DNA from: Camarhynchus parvulus
Lineage: Eukaryota > Chordata > Aves > Passeriformes > Thraupidae
Reading direction: 5' to 3'
DNA: 64,000 nt
NCBI RefSeq assembly: GCF_901933205.1
Contig: NC_044577.1
Coordinates: 5,715,321-5,779,320, forward strand
Positions 50,940-60,015 of this stretch are shown in pieces (position 1 is the stretch's first letter; every line of letters begins with the position of its first letter). Below the pieces are notes generated by a model, which saw only the letters and a program-made list of their open reading frames with translations, was not told where the DNA came from and made no database searches. Position numbers and translations under genes: made by a program.

Positions 50940-53202
50940 GTAAGATACAGGAGAGATCCTGCATTTAAAAACCACAATAGTGACATCTGCAGAATCTGAA
51001 AGTCCTGTACTGGGGATTAGGAAGTACAAACTTCAGATTTTATGTAAATAGAGAACTTCCAGCTGATGCGGCTTCTGCTTAATAAAGTTTCTGTTCTTTA
51101 TGGGAACAAAGGGACTGATCTGCCCAGAGAGGCAGAGAATGCACCTGAAACAGCACTGACCTCACAAGCTGCATGTGGGGCTGCTGTGGGAAATGGTCCT
51201 GGGTCATTGATACAGCCTGGAGCATGCTGTGGCACACAGGGCATGGGGTGCTTCCTTTTGGACAAGTTTATTTTCTTCCTCTAACTTTGAGAGTGCCAGA
51301 ATACTTTAGGAAAATGCAGACAATAAAGGAAGTAGCACACAAGAGACAACTTGCCAGAAATTGTGCTAAAATACTAGATATTGAGAATGAAAATAATATA
51401 ATAACGTGCTTTGGAGAATCACACAAGGGTCAGCACTACCAACCTGATTTAACACCCACCAATAAATAAGCTGGTTTATGTTGGATTCTCTCATGGGGAG
51501 CTTGTTTGGATAAATACTCTAATTTCAGTGGTGAAAATATTTAATAAAAACATAGCCTTGACTGGATGACTAGTGTCTTCAGACTTAGGGAGAGATTTAA
51601 TAACGAGGCCCTGCAACTTTTATTTAGTGTCTTCAGGTGGTAAATTAACTACAAGTAGGCTTCCCCATTGTTCAATGAAAGCAATAAAAGCAGAGGGAGG
51701 ATTAAAAGCAAGACACTAATTTACATCTGAGTAAATGGGCTAAAGAGGCAGAGACCCTATCCTTGGTATACAATACTATTCCTATGAAGGCAGATCTTCA
51801 TAGAAATTAAATTTAAATATAGAGCATATATTTGAATATATGAACAAACTCCTTTGTAAATCTATTTGCCATGCCACTAAAACCAACATTATTTCCTTGC
51901 TTTACTTTTAGAATGTTCTTTACAACTGAAACTAAGAATAAATTTGGGGGTTTTGGGCCCTTCATCTGACTACCAGGATCACCAACTGATGCAGAGAAAC
52001 ATCTGTCCACTGAAGTCAGCCCTGGCTGGCAGTTAAAGCAGTGGGATAAGGGTTTTAAGTGGGTTTTCTTTTTCATGATTCATGCTGCACAAGAGAAGAA
52101 AGAAAGAAATTTCCTTTGCTGTGCCGTTTGGTTTTGGTGGATGTGTGAGATGGGGCTTTGCAGGAGCAGCTAAAACAAGAGACAAGATCCAGCCTGGCTG
52201 GGAAATGGGCAGGCAAGAGTAGGGAAAAGGTGGAGAGTAACAGCTTTGCAAAAAAACCCTTCCAAAATGCCTGGGAAATGATCACAAGCTCCTTCAGGGC
52301 TGTTTCTGTGCACCTTCAATGCCTGTGAGCAGTGGTGGGACCTCTGCACAGGCCCCCGCTGTGGAGCCTCACAGGAAAGCTGAGCACAGAGCTTTTCTCT
52401 TGCTAGGAAGCACTCCTGGGACATCTCTGCTCCCCTCAGGCATGTTGTCATGAAATCCAGAGGGGTCCCATCCCTTTTTCTGCTGAGTTCACTGTGGGGG
52501 ACATGACAGCATAAGCAGCATCTCTTCCTGGGGAAGCTGAACTGAAAAGCAACGTGACAGACATGGGGAAAGAGGGAAGTGCAGATGGGACCAAGGGGGG
52601 TGGGAGAAGATAAAAATACCCAAGTTACAGGGAGAGACACAATGCCAAGGCTGGGAAGAGTTGGACCATCTGGTTGTGCTGCAGCACCTCTCCATGATGA
52701 TCCCCTCTCTTTGCTTCTCTTTGTTAGCAAGAGGAGATAAACTGAGTGAGGTGTAGCATGAAGGCTTTGGTGTAAAGCAGAGGATGAAGTAGCCTGCATT
52801 AAGCAAAGCTTGTTTTATTCCCTGTGATTTGCACAAGCTCTCTCAGCAGTGCAGGCTGTGACAGTGATTTGCTGCATGCACATTTTTCACTGCAGCAGTG
52901 GCTGTTTGCAGCCCCTTCCCTCATGGAGAAATTGGGAATCCCTGGGGCAAACCTGGGCCTGCTGATGTTTTACATGCCTGGGCCCAGTTAAAGCCCACTT
53001 GCATGACAATTCTCCCGAGCTGTGTGGTGCAGGAAGGCTGAGCCAAAGGGTGCTTCCTGCCACCAGGCCAGTTCAGAGTGTTCCTGATGGAACACAAGGC
53101 CTTTCACTGCTGGCTTGCCTCTCTTGGTCCAGAATGACAGCCAGAGCTATGTTTGTATGGCATAAATGTGCTAAGAATGGTTTCTTTTCCTCTGGTCTGC
53201 AG

Positions 53203-53330
53203 GACAGCTGACAGATTGTAGCTGTGGCTGCAAGGAGGAGTGATGATCCTGTGCTCATGGCACATAAACCACCCAGAGTGACTTCCTTGGTTCCCACCAG
53301 GTCACCATGGACATGGTTTGGCACCTCCAG
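53203..53330 (+). other. Possible non-coding or terminal exon (speculative)
   Basis: The acceptor is excellent (TTTCTTTTCCTCTGGTCTGCAG), and the donor 128 bases later is CTCCAG/GTAGGAG. All three frames contain stops, so as an internal exon it would be untranslated. Joined to the 50836 candidate it would add five residues (after the codon at the junction) and a stop. It could be an exon of a long non-coding RNA or a pseudo-exon. Confidence 0.12.
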
Positions 53331-55300
53331 GTAGGAGTTTGCAGTGCCACTGCCTCTTCTGGAGCTCCTGCAGGATAAAGAGCAGCCCTAAGCCTCAGTC
53401 AGTCTGGCACATTTAATGGGCATTAAATAGGCTTAGGAGGGATGGTGAGAAAAGCATTTGGGAAGCATAAAATAGATCCAAAAATCATCTTCATGCCTGG
53501 AACTGAAGTTTGAATGTTTGCAGCAGAACAGAAATTTTACGTGGAGACAAATTTTGAGCAAAACAACCGTGGGGAGAATGTGACAATTCAGCAGAGCTGC
53601 TGCCAGGCTGATGGCAGAGGGGAGTGCTGGGTGCACCTTCTGCCTGTAACTAAAAGTGAAGCAAGTGATGCCATCCCTGAAAGAAGCCCTGCATTATTTA
53701 GCATTTGACATGCAGTGTTATAAGTTGGTTGAATGACAGCCACAAAAACATGGTACATTGTTCATAACAGTCAGGTGTCAGCAAAATGGATTGATATCTA
53801 ATAGGGAGCACTGTTGGGTTCAATTGAATGGAGTAAATGTTCTGTAATAGCTCTCTGAAGTTTCTTGCATTTTCCTCTAGTGGTACCTGAGATATATGCG
53901 TCAATACAGATATTAATGAATTAGCAGAGTACAGATATCAAAAAATTCCTGTCTAGGAAGATCTGTTGGAGCCATATCCTTGTTCACTGGTTCCAGTCCT
54001 TCTTGGCAGGATGCAAATTTCTATACTTATGGTCAAAACAGTATTTTCAAAAATGCTTAAGGAAAGATGCAGCTGCCACAGAGAATGCAGTCAGTCTTTG
54101 TTAGACTGACCATAACCATGTCAAGGTATTAGGAACAAATGGAATTTCTTTAGCCTGAGTCAGCAAAGTTAACAAAAACTTAATATATTTTCTAGTGCTA
54201 CTAACGTAAATTTGCATTAATAGAATAGGAAAAAAAAATCTTTGGCCTCTTATTCAAGACTTCTAAAATAGCAAAGCCTATATTACCTTGAGGATAAGAG
54301 CTCTGCAGAAAACTCCTTTTGCCCATAAGAACAGTTTGCTGCTGTCATCAAATTCTGCTGCTGACACAGACCGGGATGAGCTGTCCTTGCTTTGGTGTTT
54401 AGTTCATATATGTTTAAAATTCTGCCAAATTGTCAGTGAAGGTTTCTGTTTTGTGATAATGCAGTGGCACCTTCTTAGTTTAAATCTAAGCAGAAATCTG
54501 AACAAACCCCTCCCAGTCACACAGACTCCCTGTCTTGTGTGCAGAAGTTAGTGAAGTTACATGAGAAATTTCAAGTATCTTTTAAGCACATCCATTTGAT
54601 CCTCTAACTTGAACATATCACAGGTAAAATAAAATCTCAGGAATATGATTTGGTTTGTTTTCTGGTGTGACTTGATTTTATCAAGAGTTCTGTCTTTACA
54701 AAGCACTGGCATTTGAATAGGTTTCTTTTGGCTTGAGTTTGTTCCATGCCATCTCAATTGTTATACAATGGTGTCATTAATTAAAACAATTGTCCTAAAG
54801 ATGCTTTCATTTGGGAACTGCTCCTGGTAAGGTCTCAATTTGCACCAGTGTGATGTACATAAAAGGTTAGCCTTAAATAAAACTTTCAATCTATGGAATT
54901 CAATGCCTTGATGGAAACACACCCCAAGAAAATCAGTGGTGATAGTGAGCACAATCTGAATTTCATCTGCAGTAGCTTTGGTCTTGAAATCTATAGCAGA
55001 GAACTTTCTGTCCTTGCAGGCACCCATTGTTGGACAAAGGAATAAGACAATACATTTTTGCTTCACATGATCTCCTTGGATATGCTACAGGAGTGACTGC
55101 AGAATGCTGTAACCTTTGCTGCAGCAGCACAAAAAGCAGACCCAGAACCATGCAAAGAGGTAAAAGTAATGAAAACTACTGGGTTTGCACATAAACCCAG
55201 AGCAGAGCAGAGCAGCAAATTTGCTGTGTCTGAATCATAGTTGAGGCAATTAGACAGCAATCAGCAGTGAGCTATGGCAAGAACTGAACATCAGAAATCC

Positions 55301-55430
55301 TTGGGGGACCTGTTGGGTGTATTTTAACCCATGTACAGATGCACTGGGGGAACTGTTGGGTGTATTTTAACCCATGTACAGATGCACTGGGGGAACTGTT
55401 GGGTGTATTCTAACCCATGTACAGATGCAC
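55301..55430. repeat. 43-bp tandem repeat, about three copies
   Basis: Units start at 55311, 55354 and 55397, each beginning TGTTGGGTGTATT and containing AACCCATGTACAGATGCAC. The first two are identical and the third has one change before it breaks off at AGACC. A partial unit (TTGGGGGACC) precedes the first. The near-identity points to a recent duplication, and copy number may vary between individuals. Since 43 is not a multiple of three, a coding role is unlikely. Confidence 0.95.
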
Positions 55431-55854
55431 AGACCTGGAAGGCTGGGGCAGAGCTTGTTCAATTTACTTACCTTGAGCTGGTGCTTTTGTTGGGGTTTGC
55501 AGACAATTTCTGTTTGGGAAGCAGAGCCTTGATTACTATTGATAGTCTGGGCCTTGCTAAGTAAACAAGACCTTTTATTTTGTTTGACAGCTGAGATATT
55601 TTTTATTGCTGGTTTCTGATTTCTGTCAGAGTGGAAGATCAAAGGAAAATAAAAACCCTCTCTTGATTTTGCTTCTCTTACAGGTTTTAAGAATTGGAAT
55701 ATGCTACTCTTAGTGTTACCCATGATCCCACCTGTGTCCTGAACAGCAGAAACAGATATTTGAGGTGGTTATTGTATTTTGTGATTCTTACTGTGCTTTT
55801 GTAGCTGACTAACTAAGATGGGTTGAAATATTTCTGATTTACAGGCTGAGAGTT
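55431..55854. other. Noncoding sequence between repeat and CR1
   Basis: No gene is recognised. A strong acceptor-like sequence (TGATTTTGCTTCTCTTACAG) ends at 55683 but is followed almost at once by a stop in the only phase compatible with the 50836 candidate, and no donor was found. Confidence 0.5.
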
Positions 55855-56224
55855 GGGGTTGGTCATCCTGGAGAAGAGAAGGCTTTGGGGAGGCCTTGGA
55901 GCACCTCCCAGTGCCTGAAGAGGCTCCAAGAGAGCTGCAGAGGGACCTTGGGCAAGGGCCTGGGGTGACAAGAGAAGAAGGAATAAACTGAAAGTGAGTA
56001 GATTTATATCAGGTGTTAGGAAGAAATTCTCCCCTGTGAGGGTGGGTAGGCCCTGGCACAGGCTGCCCAGAGAAGCTGTGGCTGCCCTGGATCCCTGGAA
56101 ATACCCAAGGCCAGGTTGGACAGGGCTTGGAGCAACCTGGGATAGAGGAAGGTGTCCCTGCCCATGGGGTTGGTACTAAGTGATCTTTATGGTCTCTTCC
56201 TACCCAAACCATTCTATGGTCATG
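55855..56224 (+). mobile_element. CR1 LINE, 5'-truncated 3' end
   Basis: This copy starts further 5' than most here, at the GGTCATCCTGGAGAAGAGAAGG and CTTTGGGGAGGCCTTGGAGC segment. It then has CCTGAAGAGGCTCCAAGAGAGC, a GTGTTAGGAAGAAATTCTCC segment, GTGAGGGTGGGTAGGCCCTGG, CAGAGAAGCTGTGGCTGCCC, the AAGGCCAGGTTGGACAGGGC box, GGAAGGTGTCCCTGCCCATG and CCTACCCAAACCATTCTATGG. It ends without a poly(A) tail; the A-run just after it is only six bases. No coding region is present. Confidence 0.95.
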
Positions 56225-59097
56225 AAAAAAGGGGAGATTGAGAGATGGATGTGGTGTTTTAATAAAGATATCTATATCAGAGGATAGTGCTCCACACAGC
56301 AATCTGGCTAGGTACAAGATATTAAATCAGAGGTACCAGTATCCCCCTTTTACCTCTTTTGAACTTTGAAGTTTTCTTTCATCACTGTTATGAAAAAGAA
56401 ATACTGTAAGTTCATGGTGGAAACAGAATTGTTTGTACAACATGAACACAAATGTGGTTTGAGATTTGTATTTTCCCCCCAAGATGACAGCAAGAGGCCT
56501 TACAGATGCATGTTTAAAAGCCCAGAAGTTGAGTTGCATGCATCCTAAATAGCAGAAAATTACAGAAACAGTAGTGTTATGATTTTGTGGCTTTTCCTGA
56601 ATCAGCTCCAAGCTGACACTGCAGATGCCAGAAGGGACTGATTAGTATGAATATCAACACTGTAGCTGAGATTCTCAAAATAAGGAACTGAGGAATTGTC
56701 AAAGATAGGGCTGGGCAAAATAATGGTAAGTTAAAACAATCATTAATACAGAAATGCTCAAGTGGGATAAAAGGGGCCATGAGCATTAGGGTGCAGCTTC
56801 CCATGAAGCCTTAATACCCTTTTTGTAATTAAGAAGCCATTAGCAAGCTAAAGCTGGGCAGTGTTTTGTAACTCCCATATCATGTCAGTTAAAACACCAT
56901 TAACACGTTTCATGCACTGTGAGGTAAATCAGAGATAAACTACTCAGGTCTAGGAACATAAATTTATCATTTATCCTTTTACAGAATTTGTGTGTGTGTC
57001 TGTTTTCAGTTCCAGTGCTCCATGGGAACGCCATGTTCTTCCCTGAGTTTCCAGTTCACAGTGGTTTGGACTGAAACTGGGAGGAAAGTGTTCAGTTCTG
57101 GGTCCTGCTAAAAGCTTTCTCTGTGATGCTGTCAGTCATTTTTTCCCTCCAAAAAGTCTGTCCTTTTTATGTGTGGAAAAGAAAAAACACAGTGTCTACT
57201 ATATAAAGAACTTGGAGTATTAGAGGTTAAAAATGTTGTTATTCAGTTATATCTAGATATATATACACGCATATGAGTATGTTAACACCCAAACCACTGA
57301 GCTTCACACTTTGACAAAGTGTCCATCTGTTTCCTACTGCTTTCAACAAGATACTCTCATTTATTAACATAAGAAGAAATGGAAGATATTGCAGTGCTAG
57401 TTTTAGCTTAAAATGTTAATCTGATTCCAAGTTTTCCATACAACATTATGGGTCAAAATATTGAGGGAGTTTAAGATATGTATATATCCACTGCATATTA
57501 CAGAAAAGTTGGAACAAACATTAACAGAAATTAAAAATGGATCTAAAGATCTGTGAGTCCCAAAGGTACAGATCAATAACAAATTAATGAAATAGTTCAA
57601 GAGCATGCACAGGGATAGTTCTTAAATTGATCTTAAAAAGCAAATCAAGGGTTTCAAGTAGAAAGCAAGAGGAAAAGGGGGCTCAGATGGGGACAGCTGT
57701 ATTTGATACTGTGCAACATATATTTTAATAAAATAAATGTAATGGTTGTTCAGTGTGATAGAATAGGGACTAAATGGTACATGTTTCCCATGTATAAAAG
57801 GCTTTCAAAATGCAGCAGTATTTCCTAAGTGTAAGCCTTTCTGGTGGCTTTGGATGGAAGAGGGCGACAACAGTTCAGTAGTCTTGAGCTTGAGATTTAT
57901 TTCTCCATTTAATTTCTTTGTTAATTAGTTCATTTCACTAACTAACCATTTATGTGATGGATGATTCTTTAAGCAAATGCTACAACAGTCATGCAAGCTT
58001 GGAAATAGTTTTAAGAAGATCTGCCAATACTGCAGTTAGAGGTTTCAGGGATTAGTGATTAGCTGATTAATATGTACATTTATGTTCAAAATGACAACAG
58101 CCTGTGGTATTGAGATGTCTGGAGTTCACTGTTAGCACTTGGTTTTTCAAGCTGGAGAATTGCCTAAAAGGTACCTAACTTAGCATGTTGTCAATAAAAT
58201 AGGTATGAGGCTTTATATATTACTTGAAATAATACATCAATCACAAACTAGTCAATAGTCAAGGGAAGTAGAGGAGACTATAATTGATTCTAAGAAAATT
58301 TAGAACAGTGCCCAGAATTACTGTACAAAAAAGCCAAATAAGTTACTTTCACTTTTCTCTTTATGCCAAAAAGTGTTTTAAAACCCCTGTGGCTTTAGAG
58401 AGTGAAAACCTGGACCCACCAAAGTCAAAGGGAGTATTGATATTAAATTCAGTACAAGCAGGATCTCACCTTGGGCTCAGGCTCTGGGAGTTCAGCAGGC
58501 AGAGGAAATGCAGGCATTTAGCTCTTGATTTATGAAATATATCTTGCCATGTCAGATTACTGGATTACTGCTGGTTTATGTTAACAAAGGCAGGGTCAGA
58601 TCTTTCTGCTGAAAGCCCCCTGATTGCTGTCACTTGAACCCAACCCAATCTCTGTTCCCTCCTAGGAACATGGGATTTGCAGAATGGATCTGAGCAGTTG
58701 TGATTCCCTGTCGAGTGCATCGGTATGGAAACAGATATTGCACAGCAGCACTGATAAAGTTCAAGCCTGTAGCTGCTGATAGCCAGAATAAAAGGTGAGT
58801 GTGCTAAGGAAGAAAGGAGATCCTGTTCTATTTTCTCCCACAGTCTTTTCTTCAGTATTCCTTGTTGGAGATGTGGGAAGTCGTTTAAGCAAATGTGTTG
58901 GGACACTGTGTGGCATTTCTTGTCACTATAAGCTTTTAGGAACAACATTCTCCACTTCCTTCCCTTTTTACTAAAAGTATGAAGCCAAACAGCAAATATC
59001 TAAGTCCTGACTAAGGGAGATGGACAGCCCTGTTCTCAACACACTGGATTTGGGGATGCTGTGGAAGTTTCCATGCAGACAAGATACCAGTGTGGCT
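56225..59097. other. Unique AT-rich noncoding sequence
   Basis: No gene is recognised. A strong acceptor at 57019 (GTGTGTCTGTTTTCAG) is followed by about 33 open codons but no donor. The words GTGTTCAGTTCTGGGTCC near 57090 resemble a piece of CR1 but are too short to call. The candidate exon at 58666 is listed separately. Confidence 0.5.
58666..58794 (+). other. Possible non-coding exon, 129 bp (speculative)
   Basis: Both splice signals are good: acceptor CCAATCTCTGTTCCCTCCTAG before 58666, and donor AAAAG/GTGAGTGTG after 58794. The segment keeps two CpGs (TGTCGAGTGCATCGG). All three frames contain a stop; the best is open for 37 codons of 43. It may be an untranslated or long non-coding RNA exon, or chance. 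Joined to the 50836 candidate it would add about eight residues and stop. Confidence 0.15.
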
Positions 59098-59276
59098 GAG
59101 ATATTCCAGCCAGACAAGCTGCAGAAAGGAATGGTGGTTGATCTCTTCTTTCTATTCTTGAGATATTCCAGAAAGACAAGTTGCAGAAAGGAATGATAGT
59201 TGATCACTTCTTTCTATTCTTGAGATATTCCAGCAAGGCAAGCTGCAGAAGGGAATGGTGTTGATCACTTCTTTCT
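59098..59276. repeat. 62-bp tandem repeat, about 2.9 copies
   Basis: Units start at 59098, 59160 and 59222, each beginning GAGATATTCCAG and containing GACAAG or GGCAAG, then TGCAGAAAGGAATG, GTTGATC and TTCTTTCTATTCTT. The copies differ at several positions, so the duplication is older than the one at 55.3 kb. The third copy is truncated before GACAGTC. No transposon family is recognised in the unit. Confidence 0.93.
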
Positions 59277-59560
59277 GACAGTCTTGAGTTTCTAGAACCC
59301 AGCCCTGTGTCAGCCAGGTGATGGTCAGGGCTCTTGTAGCACTTGTGACTACGCCTGCCTGTCAGACACACAATTTGAGCCACATCCTGTACCCACAATC
59401 CCTAACTCTTTCTGATTTAAACCTCTCCCTTCCCAAACCTGCTTTTCTGGCCCATTTCTTGAAAGCTGCAGCTCCTCTCCAAACTGGGTGGCAAGGGCAG
59501 GTAAATGTGAGGCTTGCTCTGAGCTCCTCCTGCCCAAGGCTGCAGCTGCAGTGCTCTGTT

Positions 59561-59591
59561 ACAGAGCCATGTGATGGTTTGGGTTGGAAGG
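59561..59591 (-). mobile_element. CR1 LINE 3' terminus, left half of an interrupted copy
   Basis: Read on the minus strand, this is the CR1 end CCTTCCAACCCAAACCAT followed by a degraded terminal repeat. It stops abruptly at the LTR boundary, and the rest of the same CR1 resumes at 59929. The last six bases (GGAAGG) are one copy of the target-site duplication. Confidence 0.75.
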
Positions 59592-59928
59592 TGTCATAGT
59601 TGAGACAGAGACAGTGCAAAGAAACACACTCCATTTTCAGAAGGCTTCAAACCTGTTTTTATTATTATTATTCTAGCATACATGCTTCTTATACATTCTT
59701 ATAAAGTTCATAAGTTTGCACTTTAGTCATTGGTCACCAGAGACGAACAAAGTGCTCATTGGAACAGGCAGTTGCAGTTTTCTCTTTTTTAGCCTTCTTT
59801 CACTCTTGGTTTCTATGCCAACACCTTTCTACCAACAACCTTGGTAGAAAGTTCTTTCAGGGGTAAACATGAATCTTCCTATCCAACTTCTCTCTGGCTC
59901 ACAGAAATGGCTGTAAAACCTCTTCCCA
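59592..59928 (-). mobile_element. Solo LTR of an endogenous retrovirus, inserted in a CR1
   Basis: This 337-bp element is flanked on both sides by pieces of one CR1. On the minus strand it begins TGGGAAGAGG and ends CTATGACA, giving the TG..CA ends required of retroviral LTRs. A polyadenylation signal AATAAA lies about 66-71 bases from its 3' end (plus-strand TTTATT at 59658-59663), followed by a GTGTGTTTC..TGTCTCTGTCTCAAC-style R-U5 region. The flanks GGAAGG (59586-59591) and GGAGGG (59929-59934) match at five of six bases, a likely 6-bp target-site duplication. Six base pairs is typical of beta-like (class II) avian elements, so that class is suggested, not proven. No internal genes remain, so it formed by LTR-LTR recombination. 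Confidence 0.78.
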
Positions 59929-60015
59929 GGAGGGGATTTTAAAGCTCATTCTGTTCCAACCCTCTGCCACAGACACCTCTCACTGGACCAGGTTGCTCAG
60001 AGCTCCACTCAACCT
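59929..60015 (-). mobile_element. CR1 LINE, right half of the interrupted copy
   Basis: On the minus strand this reads GGTTGAGTGGAGCTCTGAGC, AACCTGGTCCAGTGAGAGGTGTC, and AGGGTTGGAACAGAATGAGCTTTAAAA. This is the CR1 segment that should directly precede the CCTTCCAACCC terminus found at 59576-59591. It is more diverged than the other CR1s of the window, in line with an older insertion that later received the LTR. It fades out beyond about 60015. Confidence 0.85.

Larger units (their letters stand above)
49588..55300. other. Mostly unique noncoding sequence, GC-richer at 52.2-53.4 kb
   Basis: Apart from the two exon candidates listed separately, nothing is recognised. The part from about 52.1 to 53.4 kb is GC-richer, and the longest open frame of the window lies there on the minus strand (52170-52799, 209 codons). 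Its translation is serine-, proline- and cysteine-rich with no motif of a known family and no CpG retention. Overlapping frames of 115 and 70 codons on the same strand show that the region is simply poor in stops. Confidence 0.5.

Noticed and set aside
57080..57115. Words GTGTTCAGTTCTGGGTCC resembling a CR1 internal segment
   Set aside because: The match is under 25 bases and the neighbouring CR1 segments are missing on both sides.
55301..59276. Regularly repeated units at 55.3 and 59.1 kb as possible CRISPR-like arrays
   Set aside because: They are direct head-to-tail tandems without unique spacers, in a bird genome. They are minisatellites.
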